From a virus: 35,311 nucleotides of DNA. The DNA is taken from the IMG/VR virus record IMGVR_UViG_3300040793_000007, positions 1 to 35,311 of that record. One strand, written 5' to 3'. The notes beneath the pieces were generated by a model that worked only from the letters and a program-made list of their open reading frames with translations, was not told the origin of the DNA and made no database searches. Shown in pieces: positions 7,836 to 15,419 of the stretch. Made by a program: the position numbers and the translations under genes. Position 1 is the first letter of the stretch. Each line of letters begins with the position of its first letter.

Positions 7836-7838
7836 ATC

Positions 7839-7979
7839 CTACGCCTTTTTTATACTTGCTTCTAGGGCTTTTATCTGAGCGCTTAGCCTTATCATTTGGT
7901 CCTTATATACTTTGCAGCCACAACCCTCAAACAGGCGCTTAGCCCGGTCGTACTCGCTTCTTAGTGTCTCTAATGTCAT
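7839..7979 (-). CDS. Small cysteine-containing protein before tape measure
   Basis: A 46-residue ORF, MTLETLRSEYDRAKRLFEGCGCKVY followed by a helical KDQMIRLSAQIKALEASIKKA. Its ATG overlaps the stop of the upstream tail gene as ATGA (7979-7976) and its stop lies 3 nt from the tape measure start, so it is embedded in a tightly coupled translational chain. The product appears to be two helices joined by a GCGC turn. Similar-sized ORFs at this place in other phages can be tail chaperones, but nothing specific supports that here; I do not recognise it. Confidence 0.65.
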   Translation of the reverse strand: MTLETLRSEYDRAKRLFEGCGCKVYKDQMIRLSAQIKALEASIKKA

Positions 7980-10027
7980 ACGCCTAATTTTATAAGTTTA
8001 ACCCAGCAGCTTTCGCGCTTATTTATTTTGAACTGTTTAACCTCTTCGACTATAAAGAAGTCGCCAAAGTAATCAACGTAAACCGGTACGCTAAAATCTA
8101 AGCGCTGCACGTCTATTAAATCTAACAAAAATAAGGCTTCGACGGTTTTCGTGTTATCCAGTACCGCGCGTAAAAGCCCGTAATTGTCAGAAAGCGCCCG
8201 GCTAAAACTAAGCGCCGCGCCGTTAACTTCGAAGTTAATCTCGTTGCCGTCCTCTTCTATCTGCAGCGACGCCTCGGCCTCCGCTAAGATAGCGACCCGC
8301 GCGCTAAAGTCTGCTATTTTGGTGTCTTCGTTTAGTACGTAGTCGAAGCCGTCAAAGGTGTATTTGTCCCCTGTGAAAACGCGGCCCATAGTTCGCGAAC
8401 TCTGCAAAGTAGGCAGGACCGGAACGGGCGAAAACTTACTGGTAAATATAGACTTTTCCGCCTCTAGGTTTACGTTAACAACCTCCACAACCCCGCGCCC
8501 GTAATTTGGCTCTAGTAGGTTGTCTTTGTCGTCCCCTTTGAAGTTATAAAAGTTTCGTTTTGCAAAGACGTTAATTGAGTAACCCACTATTGGCTCGTCT
8601 GTTATGTCCAGTTTGCCGCTCCAATCAAGCGCGCGCGCTTTGTTTTTTGCTATCGTGTCCAGCTTAGCGGTGTTAACTTTCTTAGTCGTTTCATCTACTT
8701 GGATTAACAACCCTTCAAGGTTCGCCACTGTTAAAAGCAGGTCGCCCACTGTAGGCTCGGACGGCAGGACGTTAGCAGCGCGGACCGTTACCGGAGCTAT
8801 GAAAGCCGGGGCGGTTATCCGTTGCCCTGCCTTTGGTGTCTGGTTAATTATAAACTCTAAATTTTCAAAGCGTAGATACTTTAAGCCGTAGCCGGGGCGG
8901 TTGCTCCTAACCTGCCAGCCAAACCTTAAAAGGGTGTAGTCCGGGTTTGCCGCCAGCATTGCATTAAATGCCGCCGTATCGTCGCGCGTGGAGGGAAAGA
9001 CCGAGTTAATATCTCGCTCTAGAGTTCCGCTGGCCGGCGCTTTGTAAACGTTAAAAGGCCCTTTAAACCTATCCTCAAACTGTACGGGAGCGCTTGAAAT
9101 TGTTAAGAGTTCCGCGCCTGCAGCGTTGTAAATTATTAAGTCGATCCATACGAGCGCGTTAGTGTAGCGCCGGGGCAAATTGGTAATAACTTTGCCGGCT
9201 ACACTTATTTCAAAGCGCGCCTGCTGGCCGGTCGCCACGTTTGGGCTATAGACAAACTGGCCTATAGTCAAATCATTTCTATATAAAAGGGACTTATCGG
9301 AAACGCGCTCGGGAAAGTTTATTTTTTCCTCTTCGTCTCCGGTTAGCCTATTATAATCAATAGTAAATTTGTACTGGGCTAAGCTGTCTAACAGGTCCGC
9401 GACGGCTCCGCGGCAAAGGACCACTAAGCGGCGCCAGGTAAGCGTCTGCAATATGTCGCCGTGAAGCGTGTAGCCCGCCTCGCTTATCGCTTTTAATAGG
9501 ATAGTATTAGCCCAAAAGCTGGGATGAAAAAACCTAAAAGAATACGTTAATGCGTCCGGGTCCGCGTACTCCAGAAAGCCGTAATCTATGTTTGGGTAAA
9601 CGAAGCCGTCCAAAGTTTCGCGGCGCGGGATAACTTCGACGGCTTCGTATTCGTGGTCATACTCTGCTAAATCTACCTCGGTAAGTTTAACCGAACTAAG
9701 GGCCTTAAAAAAATCCGTATTGCCTGCGCTCACAAAAAGCCGGTATTTTTCCTGGGTTTCTAAAATTGTAGCCGTGCCGTCAATTATTAGCATACCATCA
9801 ATAAAATGCTTGAAGGTGTTTAGCTGGTAGGGTAGGGCTGTTAAGCTTGTCACTATTTCGCAATTATCAAAAAGCGCCTTATTTGCGTTAGTCTTACTAA
9901 GTTCGAAGACGTTGGAGTAACTGCCTTTGCGGCTGCCTAAAGTCTCAAAGCTTAGCGCCTGCAAAGTCATAACTATCTCGGCGTCCTGGGTATCTACTAA
10001 AAGGCCGTTTATATAGGTTTCTGTCAT
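7976..10027 (-). CDS. Putative tail tip / tail-associated structural protein
   Basis: 683 residues. The opening (MTETYINGLLVDTQDAEIVMTLQALSFETLGSRKG.YSNVFELSKT) is characteristic of a large protein widely found in Bacteroidota phages and prophages, where it lies next to the tape measure; I place it as tail-associated (hub or Tal-like) on that basis. The rest is beta-rich with many short strands and aromatic residues (DYGFLEYADPDALTYSFRFFHPSFWANTILLK; NFYNFKGDDKDNLLEPNYGRG), no signal peptide and no membrane segment. Its ATG overlaps the upstream stop as TAATG (10029-10025), and its own stop overlaps the next start as ATGA. The module position supports a tail role; the exact position in the tail tip is inference. 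Confidence 0.6.
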   Translation of the reverse strand: MTETYINGLLVDTQDAEIVMTLQALSFETLGSRKGSYSNVFELSKTNANKALFDNCEIVTSLTALPYQLNTFKHFIDGMLIIDGTATILETQEKYRLFVSAGNTDFFKALSSVKLTEVDLAEYDHEYEAVEVIPRRETLDGFVYPNIDYGFLEYADPDALTYSFRFFHPSFWANTILLKAISEAGYTLHGDILQTLTWRRLVVLCRGAVADLLDSLAQYKFTIDYNRLTGDEEEKINFPERVSDKSLLYRNDLTIGQFVYSPNVATGQQARFEISVAGKVITNLPRRYTNALVWIDLIIYNAAGAELLTISSAPVQFEDRFKGPFNVYKAPASGTLERDINSVFPSTRDDTAAFNAMLAANPDYTLLRFGWQVRSNRPGYGLKYLRFENLEFIINQTPKAGQRITAPAFIAPVTVRAANVLPSEPTVGDLLLTVANLEGLLIQVDETTKKVNTAKLDTIAKNKARALDWSGKLDITDEPIVGYSINVFAKRNFYNFKGDDKDNLLEPNYGRGVVEVVNVNLEAEKSIFTSKFSPVPVLPTLQSSRTMGRVFTGDKYTFDGFDYVLNEDTKIADFSARVAILAEAEASLQIEEDGNEINFEVNGAALSFSRALSDNYGLLRAVLDNTKTVEALFLLDLIDVQRLDFSVPVYVDYFGDFFIVEEVKQFKINKRESCWVKLIKLGV

Positions 10028-11493
10028 TACTGAGTCTGGACTGGTACGCGTTGCGCTATCTTAAAACGGAAATTAAACCGCGTCTCGCTTTGGTTAAACT
10101 TGTTGCCGTACGTGCTAAAATTCTGTTTATCTAGCACTATTGGTATATCCCAGGCTTGCGTGGAGGTGTTAAATAAATAAACCTGAATCGCGGACCGCAT
10201 GGAGGCCAGCGCGTCTATTTGAACTTTGGTCAATACTCCACCGCTTACGCTGTAAGAGTCGTAAACCTCGCCCAGCTCTACACGCTTAAGCAGCCCCGAC
10301 GCTCCAACGGTTAGGCTTTCTTTGCCAAACTCCCGGCCCTTAATATAGCGCGTATCTAATGCCATAGACGAAAAGCCGCCGCGCTGGTTTAGCCATGCAA
10401 AATTTAACGCGTCCGGGCAAATCTCCACTATTTCCGAAATCGGAGTAATACAAGTGTTAAGGGTAAAAAGCGGCGAGCCTCCTACCGAAAAGTCGAAGCT
10501 ATAGCAGCCCGTCACGCTGTTAACTTCACCGGCTACCAGGTAGTCGAACGGGTTATAGTCCGCCGCTAAGTAGTCACCGGCGCCCGCCGTGCATGGATTA
10601 ATAACCAGGTCTATTCCGTTGCCGTTCGCGGTCGCTTGAATCCATGAAGGCAAAGCGGGCGTAACGTCAAAGCCTGCAGTAGGCGCCACGCCTAACCAGT
10701 TAATTACTTTAGGCTCGCAACTTAATAGTTGGAGCTCTACGACCGCCCCGGACGCCGTGGAGGGCGCCGCGTCCGGCTCTGCTATAAAGTTGTTTATTAT
10801 GCCTTTGGCGAGCGCTAAGCTGTATAATACAGGCGCCCCACCAAAGAACAAAACAGGCCTTTCGCCCACTGCCTCCTCGCCTTCCTGCTGGGCCGTGGTT
10901 AAATCTGCTAAACCATAGTAAGCCGTTAGCGCGTTCGTGTCGTCTGGTATAGCCGTCTCGCTTTTTAGCCTTACTAAATACCGTATGCTTATAGGTACGT
11001 CAGGACCCACGAGCGGAGCCCCCACGGCAAACCGCGACCGTATAAAGCCGCTAATGTCGAAGCGGTAACGCCCGTTTGAAACGCTCGGGCTTACTCTTAT
11101 TTCGTCCGTTACCTGCCACGGCTTAAGAGCCGCCTCGGGTCCGCTACTATAGCCGGCTATTAGTTGGAAGTCTGCCAGGCCTTCCGGTGTGAATCTATTG
11201 GAGCCGGTCGCGGCGCTGCTTCCTATGTAAGGCGTGTTTAAGCTTAGCCTAAAATCCAGGCCGAGGTCTAACGTTTCAATAATAGTATAGACGCCTAAAT
11301 AGGCGCCGTTCGTTATCCTTACCTGGTCGCCCTCTTCTAAGAACCCGATATATAGAGCGCTTACAACTATAGCCGCCCCGCCTTCGACCTCCACAAACTG
11401 AGCGCTGGCCGCCGTAAAGGCGAACTCGTAAACCATAGGGCTAAAAACGTCCTGGCCGTTTACCGGGGTTAGTGTTGCATTTATTAAGCTCAT
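10027..11493 (-). CDS. Putative distal tail / tail structural protein
   Basis: 488 residues, beta-rich and poor in lysine, beginning MSLINATLTPVNGQDVFSPMVYEFAF. Residues about 40-110 have a strand-rich unit (GDQVRITNGAYLGVYTIIETLDLGLDF), the middle contains cysteines that may pair (about 255-355), and the C-terminal 120 residues (LNFAWLNQRGGFSSMALDTRYIKGREFGKE; QIDALASMRSAIQVYLF) have the look of the C-terminal part of Bacteroidota phage tail-tip proteins. The ATG overlaps the stop of the upstream gp10-like gene (ATGA) and its stop overlaps the next start (TAATG). A distal-tail or baseplate component is the best inference from the neighbours; I cannot assign a family with certainty. Confidence 0.5.
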   Translation of the reverse strand: MSLINATLTPVNGQDVFSPMVYEFAFTAASAQFVEVEGGAAIVVSALYIGFLEEGDQVRITNGAYLGVYTIIETLDLGLDFRLSLNTPYIGSSAATGSNRFTPEGLADFQLIAGYSSGPEAALKPWQVTDEIRVSPSVSNGRYRFDISGFIRSRFAVGAPLVGPDVPISIRYLVRLKSETAIPDDTNALTAYYGLADLTTAQQEGEEAVGERPVLFFGGAPVLYSLALAKGIINNFIAEPDAAPSTASGAVVELQLLSCEPKVINWLGVAPTAGFDVTPALPSWIQATANGNGIDLVINPCTAGAGDYLAADYNPFDYLVAGEVNSVTGCYSFDFSVGGSPLFTLNTCITPISEIVEICPDALNFAWLNQRGGFSSMALDTRYIKGREFGKESLTVGASGLLKRVELGEVYDSYSVSGGVLTKVQIDALASMRSAIQVYLFNTSTQAWDIPIVLDKQNFSTYGNKFNQSETRFNFRFKIAQRVPVQTQ

Positions 11494-11942
11494 GAAGTAC
11501 CGCGTTTTACAAATTCGTTAATAACCGCGCGCCTTAGTTTTTCGTCCAGTACGTCGGTTAAATTTTCTTTTATGCTTTGGGCGTTTATGCTTTTGGATAT
11601 AACGCCAGACTTACCGCCCTGCCTGTATAGTAACGAGCCCTCTTCGCCTATCTTACGCGCTATGAGGAACGCCAGCGAGCGGGTGCTAATATCGGAAGTA
11701 ACCGGCTTTTGCTTTACCCACTCTTCGATAACATCAATAGGCGGACGCTTGCCCGGCTTTCTGCCTGTCTCCAGGACCGTGAAGTATTTCTCGCTTGAAA
11801 ATATTGTAAGCGTTAGCCCTTCAATCCTGTAGCCCAGCGAGGCGCTGCTTTTGCCGCTAACGTCAGGAATCCGCGAGCGTATCTCTGCTATTGTCTTTTC
11901 GGCAAAGGACGCCAGCACGGCCCGCGTTAGCCCGCTTAGCAC
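11490..11942 (-). CDS. Putative HK97 gp10-like tail completion protein
   Basis: 150 residues. Proteins of the gp10/neck group join the tail to the head. The features I use are the overall length, the N-terminal helix (LTRAVLASFAEKTIAEIRSRIP), a central strand pair followed by YFTVLETGRKPGKRPPIDVIEEWVKQK (a motif commonly present in these small morphogenesis proteins), and a C-terminal helix (SIKENLTDVLDEKLRRAVINEFVKRG). The start at 11942 is GTG; no downstream ATG is present before the conserved part. It overlaps the upstream stop by 7 nt and the next gene by an ATGA. Confidence 0.55.
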   Translation of the reverse strand: MLSGLTRAVLASFAEKTIAEIRSRIPDVSGKSSASLGYRIEGLTLTIFSSEKYFTVLETGRKPGKRPPIDVIEEWVKQKPVTSDISTRSLAFLIARKIGEEGSLLYRQGGKSGVISKSINAQSIKENLTDVLDEKLRRAVINEFVKRGTS

Positions 11943-12349
11943 GGTGCCAAAATGTTAAGGGTAAAAGATACCGCCACGCCGCTAAGCGTTCCCTGGAACA
12001 TTTGATACTGGGGCTCTTTTAAAACGCTGTTTAGTTGTAAATCTGTACGGTCTAAAAGGTTGTTTATAAAATCATCGCTTAGCGTGTCCATCTCAGCTAT
12101 TAAAGCTTCGCGCTCTTCTGGTGTGGTGTCCGGGCGGTCCTGCTTCCAAAAGCCAATTATTACCGGCGTGGAGTCGAAGCGGTTCTCGGACGTTCCGCGG
12201 GCGTCCGTTATCGTAAACGGTAAAAGTGTTATTAGTGGATAGGCGCCGCTGTACCCTTGCGAAAAGTCTATTAATCTGCCATGAATAAAGCGCTCGCCGT
12301 TAGGCACGGCGGCCCGGCACGCGTTTACAATGTTTTGATAGTTAGCCAT
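11936..12349 (-). CDS. Putative tail terminator / neck protein
   Basis: 137 residues from the ATG at 12349 (MANYQNIVNACRAAVPNGERFIHG). An upstream TTG at 12370 would add seven residues but falls in the U-tract of a terminator, so the ATG is preferred. Length, the pattern of an N-terminal helix followed by 'GRLIDFSQ...YPLITLLPFT' strands, and the location next to a gp10-like gene fit tail terminator/completion proteins (gp17-like) that cap the tail tube. The sequence has no cysteine pairs, signal or membrane segment. Because the gene begins 18 nt after a terminator hairpin, its expression depends on read-through from the terminase operon or on a promoter I could not identify. Confidence 0.45.
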   Translation of the reverse strand: MANYQNIVNACRAAVPNGERFIHGRLIDFSQGYSGAYPLITLLPFTITDARGTSENRFDSTPVIIGFWKQDRPDTTPEEREALIAEMDTLSDDFINNLLDRTDLQLNSVLKEPQYQMFQGTLSGVAVSFTLNILAPC

Positions 12350-12366
12350 ACTGGCGCCAATATAAA

Positions 12367-12396
12367 ACAAAAAAGCCCCGACCTCAAAGCCGGGGC
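12367..12396 (-). terminator. Rho-independent terminator closing the small-gene cassette
   Basis: Minus-strand arms at 12396-12389 and 12382-12375 form an 8-bp GC-rich stem (GCCCCGGC with GTCGGGGC, one G-U), a 6-nt loop, then TTTTTTGT. It follows the stop of the gene at 12410 by 13 nt. Confidence 0.85.
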
Positions 12397-12409
12397 GCTA
12401 TTTAATTAT

Positions 12410-12730
12410 TTAGCTCATAAAGTAACCGTAAACCAGCCGCCAGAAAATAGCTGAAATAACCACGGCGGCAAAGAAAGCAAGGCGGAACGCCTTAGGGCTT
12501 TTGTGCTCGTCGCCTGGCATTTCGGTGTATAGGTCTAAAGACCTTTTGCAGGAAGGGCACTCGGGCCAGCTCGTGTAATCCTTGTTTTCGTAAAAGTCGC
12601 CGTAATACAGCTGGTTTATTTCGTCGCCGTATTCGACGCGCCCGTACTGGTCCGCGACCTTAACCAGACCGTTAAACCCGAAGGCGGCAAATAGGCCGGC
12701 GCATTTTGTGCATTCTTTTTTATCTGTCAT
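12410..12730 (-). CDS. Zinc-ribbon-like protein with C-terminal membrane anchor
   Basis: 106 residues, unrecognised. Two CxxC pairs (C7-C10 in ECTKC and C58-C61 in ECPSC) could bind one zinc ion; between them is a tyrosine/acid-rich region (VEYGDEINQLYYGDFYENKDYTSW). Residues about 83-104 (LAFFAAVVISAIFWRLVYGYF) form one membrane helix, so the ribbon would be held at the membrane. It is the last gene of a four-gene cassette and is followed by a strong terminator. Its ATG overlaps the upstream stop as ATGA. A membrane-bound small zinc protein expressed from its own unit inside the structural region suits a host-takeover or exclusion role, but that is a guess. Confidence 0.7.
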   Translation of the reverse strand: MTDKKECTKCAGLFAAFGFNGLVKVADQYGRVEYGDEINQLYYGDFYENKDYTSWPECPSCKRSLDLYTEMPGDEHKSPKAFRLAFFAAVVISAIFWRLVYGYFMS

Positions 12731-12948
12731 TTGTCTATGGTGTTTACAGCCGTGGAGGCTTTTTTATAAAACTTTTCCGTTATCTGTACGCGCTCGCCGC
12801 TCCGCGCCGTAACCCAGCGGAGCGCTTCAAGCTGCACTATTTTAATGCCGTTAGCCTGAAAGGCCTGTTTAACTTTTGTAAGCCTAACCGCGTGCCCGTC
12901 GTGCTTTAGGTGCATACCGGCTTTTAGTTCAATCGCTTTTATTTTCAT
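12727..12948 (-). CDS. Small basic beta-rich protein of the moron-like cassette
   Basis: 73 residues from the ATG at 12948, which overlaps the previous stop as ATGA; longer upstream starts are not needed. The start MKIKAIELKAGMHLKHDGHAV and the later RSGERVQITEKF suggest a small SH3/KOW-like barrel, faintly resembling the N-terminal domain of elongation factor P (KxGM..xxDG...V), but the similarity is weak and by eye only. No cysteine, signal or membrane segment. Function unknown. Confidence 0.6.
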   Translation of the reverse strand: MKIKAIELKAGMHLKHDGHAVRLTKVKQAFQANGIKIVQLEALRWVTARSGERVQITEKFYKKASTAVNTIDK

Positions 12949-13169
12949 GGCCTTATCTGTTGCGCCCTCCAATATTCGAACCCTTGCGGGCTTAGCGACC
13001 AAACAAAAGCACTGGACAAAGCGACGCGGGCGCTGGGCACTAAGCGCGCAAGGCCTCCAAATTCCTTATCTGCTTCGCACCCGTAAACCGGGTTTTTTGC
13101 GTTCGCCAGCGCTTCGCTTCTTTGCGGCTCCGGTAACTCTTCCAAAAATTCTAATATAGTCTTATCCAT
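12945..13169 (-). CDS. Small phage protein with FVWSLSPQGFEYW motif
   Basis: 74 residues. The C-terminal segment AFVWSLSPQGFEYWRAQQ matches a pattern (F-W-S/T-x-x-G-x-x-Y/F-W) that occurs in many short uncharacterised phage proteins; function unknown. The N-terminus (MDKTILEFLEELPEPQRSEALANAK) is an acidic helix. The gene lies 10 nt after the stop of the 60-residue gene and overlaps the next start by ATGA, so the four cassette genes are translated as a chain. Confidence 0.65.
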   Translation of the reverse strand: MDKTILEFLEELPEPQRSEALANAKNPVYGCEADKEFGGLARLVPSARVALSSAFVWSLSPQGFEYWRAQQIRP

Positions 13170-13179
13170 TTTTTAGGGT

Positions 13180-13362
13180 TTAAAGGTCTAAATCTCGGGC
13201 GGCCTTTTTAAGTCTATCGCTAAAAGCCTCCGCGGCAAATCTCTGCCTGAAGAACTCGCCTTTATTCTCTCCGTTCTCTTGCCAATTTACGTAAAAAGGG
13301 GGTTCCCCTGTCTGGCACCTCCGATGGCAAAGGCCGGTATTAACTTTTTCTATCTTTTTCAT
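13180..13362 (-). CDS. Small basic protein, first gene of the moron-like cassette
   Basis: 60 residues, MKKIEKVNTGLCHRRCQTGEPPFYVNWQENGENKG, ending in a helix AEAFSDRLKKAARDLDL. The middle (PFYVNWQENGE...FFRQRF) looks like a three-stranded sheet followed by a helix, similar in outline to small DNA-binding folds such as AP2/integrase-arm domains, but I would not assign it. It is the first gene behind promoter/operator A, with the leader TTTTTCGGTTA (plus-strand 13368-13378) shared with two other genes in the window. Confidence 0.6.
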   Translation of the reverse strand: MKKIEKVNTGLCHRRCQTGEPPFYVNWQENGENKGEFFRQRFAAEAFSDRLKKAARDLDL

Positions 13363-13387
13363 AGTGCTTTTTCGGTTAAATGTTTAT

Positions 13388-13429
13388 CAATATTAAACAA
13401 AGTTTAATGAATCACCAAACAAAGTTTAA
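13388..13429 (-). promoter_or_regulatory. Promoter/operator A (moron-like cassette)
   Basis: Minus-strand -33 TTTG at 13419-13416, 20-nt spacer, -7 TAATATTG at 13395-13388. The 15-bp palindrome TTAAACAAAGTTTAA (13393-13407) overlaps the -7 element, and a second copy CCAAACAAAGTTTAA (13415-13429) covers the -33 element, exactly 22 bp away. It drives the gene at 13362 and abuts the stop codon of the gene at 13433. Confidence 0.75.
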
Positions 13430-13432
13430 TAT

Positions 13433-14125
13433 TTATTTTTTACCTCCACTTTTGCGGCGCTCTATATTCCTCAAATTTTCCTGGTAAGCTGCCTTCGTTT
13501 GCTGGTAGAGTAAATCTATATACACTTCCTCGGCGGCCCATTGGTAAACGTCGTAAGGTTTGCAGCCATACCGCGACGCGACGCCCTCCACTATCGCGTA
13601 AGTGCCGAACGTGTGCAGCGCACTAATTCCGGCCTCTTCCTGGTCTTCTGTAGGCGGCTCGCCTTTCAGGTCCTTAAACCTTTCAAACAGTTTTGTAAGC
13701 TCCGCAAAGATCAAAGCGCCCAGGGCCATAAGCTCCACGGCTGTAAAGTCCTGCAGGCGGTCCGGATAATAAACTTTAACCAAAGCCGGGAAAAGCAAAT
13801 AGGGTTTTTTATAATCGGTTAGGCGGAGCCGCCCCACCTCCGCGCGCTCGTACGTTCCGCCGGCTATGTCCACGTCTGGCAACTCCACCCCAGGCGCGAC
13901 GTTTGCCGCCAGGTCTTCCAGATCGTCAATAAAGCTAACAAGCTCGTACAGGGCCAAAACTTGCCCGCTGTCAAGCGCTCGGACCTCTTCGCCTGTTAGT
14001 GTGCTTAGCGCTTCGATAACAGCGCGCGGGTTATCCCTTTTGATTCCTAGCAGGTCCGCCGCAGTTACCTCAGTCCAGGAAGTCTTGATAGTGACTACCT
14101 TTTGACTTACGTTTAGTTTTACCAT
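13433..14125 (-). CDS. Possible tail-assembly chaperone-like protein
   Basis: 230 residues, no membrane segment or signal. It begins MVKLNVSQKVVTIKTSWTEVTAADLLGI, a strand-rich start followed by a helical protein with LSALHTFGTYAIVEGVASRYGC.PYDVYQWAAEEVYIDLLYQQTKAAYQENL near the end. The last part resembles the C-terminal helices of tail chaperone-type proteins (gpG-like), which are located upstream of tape measures. Here the gene follows the large terminase and overlaps its 3' end by 56 nt. The assignment rests on position and overall shape and is weak. The operator A palindrome lies just downstream of the stop. Confidence 0.45.
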   Translation of the reverse strand: MVKLNVSQKVVTIKTSWTEVTAADLLGIKRDNPRAVIEALSTLTGEEVRALDSGQVLALYELVSFIDDLEDLAANVAPGVELPDVDIAGGTYERAEVGRLRLTDYKKPYLLFPALVKVYYPDRLQDFTAVELMALGALIFAELTKLFERFKDLKGEPPTEDQEEAGISALHTFGTYAIVEGVASRYGCKPYDVYQWAAEEVYIDLLYQQTKAAYQENLRNIERRKSGGKK

Positions 14126-15419
14126 GTGAGCGGCTTTTATAGTTTGGGGTGTAGTTGGTTAGCAGCATTACGGCTAAATAGCGGGCCGCGTCTATAGCGT
14201 GATTAAAAGCGTCAACCGGTTTATTAGTCGCTTTGCCTGTCTTTTTATCCTTTGCCCAGCTGTAGGTTCTAAGTTCTTTTATTAGGTTTAGGCTCCGCGA
14301 CGTTACCAGCATCTCGTAACCCTGCAGTAAGTCAATCCCAAAGTTAACGCTGTCTTTCCCCTTGCCAGCCGGTAAGACGTTAAAGCCATAACTAACCAGC
14401 TCTTTAATGCTTTTCGGCTCCGCCTGGTCCGCGTAAATCACCACGCCCGGCTTAACTCCGACCTGCCTATACATCGCGGCCAGGTCGGAGTTTAGCAGGC
14501 CTTTCTGGTATATAAGCTCGTCAAGTATTATTTTACCGTCCCACGCGTAAACCGCAACGGTCGCCGCCGGGTCGTTAGTAAATCCAAAGTCCTGGCCGTA
14601 GCCTAAAAGCTTGGCGCCTTCTGGCACTCCGTTTATTTGCTTCCAGTTATCAAATATTACGCCCTCTAAGCTGCCAACTTGTCCCAGTCCGTAAACCTTC
14701 CACCAGTTCGCCCAATAGGAGTTTTTAATATTTGCCTCCGCAAAAAGCGCTTTGCCCTCCAGGCTTTCGTCATAAAAAGCTTTGGCCCGGTTTTTCTCAA
14801 TCTCTTTAACGATTGCCGGCGCCAGGGCTTCGTTATCCTTGTAAGTTAAAATAAGCTTTGCGGCGTCCGGGTCGTTAGCCAGCTCGGTGTGGGCCCAGAA
14901 TTCCGCGGTCGGGTTATAATCTAACCAAATCTTTAAGTTTGTCCGTATGGCTAACTGGTAATAAGTTTCAAAAGTTAGATTATTTGCTTCGTTTATGTAG
15001 AGAATATCCCGCCTCGGTCCTCGTACTTTTGCCTCCGATTCTGCACTAAAAAATTCGATATACGACCCGTTACGGAAATTATAAACGCGGTCCGTTTTAT
15101 TATAGTCCTTATCCCGCCAGCGGCCCGTGCTAACCATGAACTTTTTAAAATCCCTTATGGCTCCTTTCTTCAGGTGCGGCACGCTTTCCGCAACTACTGA
15201 AATAGTAGCGCCCGGCATCTCTATAGCGTCCTGGTATAGTTGCGGTATAATCCCGACCGTCTTACCTGCAGACGTTCCGCCTGGGACCTCTAAAGTCCGC
15301 TTGCCCGATAAGGATAGCTCGCGGAGTTTGCGGACCGCTGTAGTCACCAGCCAGCCCTCGGGCGAGACGGCTAAGTTTCTACTCAGTGCGGGCGCCTTAC
15401 TCTTTTTTGCTGCCTGCAT
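14070..15419 (-). CDS. Large terminase subunit (ATPase-nuclease)
   Basis: 449 residues from the ATG at 15419 (MQAAKKSKAPALSRN); an upstream TTG at 15464 lies inside the small terminase gene and is less likely. It powers DNA packaging and cuts the concatemer. Walker A is GGTSAGKT (47-54), Walker B DILYINEAN (138-146, Glu144 as base). The RNase H-like nuclease half shows Asp277 (GYGQDFGF), Asp331 (IYADQAEP) and Asp403/Asp410 (DAFNHAIDAARY). Length is normal for a terminase. It overlaps the small terminase stop by 23 nt and the next gene start by 56 nt. Confidence 0.92.
   Translation of the reverse strand: MQAAKKSKAPALSRNLAVSPEGWLVTTAVRKLRELSLSGKRTLEVPGGTSAGKTVGIIPQLYQDAIEMPGATISVVAESVPHLKKGAIRDFKKFMVSTGRWRDKDYNKTDRVYNFRNGSYIEFFSAESEAKVRGPRRDILYINEANNLTFETYYQLAIRTNLKIWLDYNPTAEFWAHTELANDPDAAKLILTYKDNEALAPAIVKEIEKNRAKAFYDESLEGKALFAEANIKNSYWANWWKVYGLGQVGSLEGVIFDNWKQINGVPEGAKLLGYGQDFGFTNDPAATVAVYAWDGKIILDELIYQKGLLNSDLAAMYRQVGVKPGVVIYADQAEPKSIKELVSYGFNVLPAGKGKDSVNFGIDLLQGYEMLVTSRSLNLIKELRTYSWAKDKKTGKATNKPVDAFNHAIDAARYLAVMLLTNYTPNYKSRSHGKTKRKSKGSHYQDFLD

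Noticed and set aside
12342-12370. TTG start at 12370 for the tail terminator-like gene
   Set aside because: It lies in the U-tract of the cassette terminator; the ATG at 12349 is the better start.
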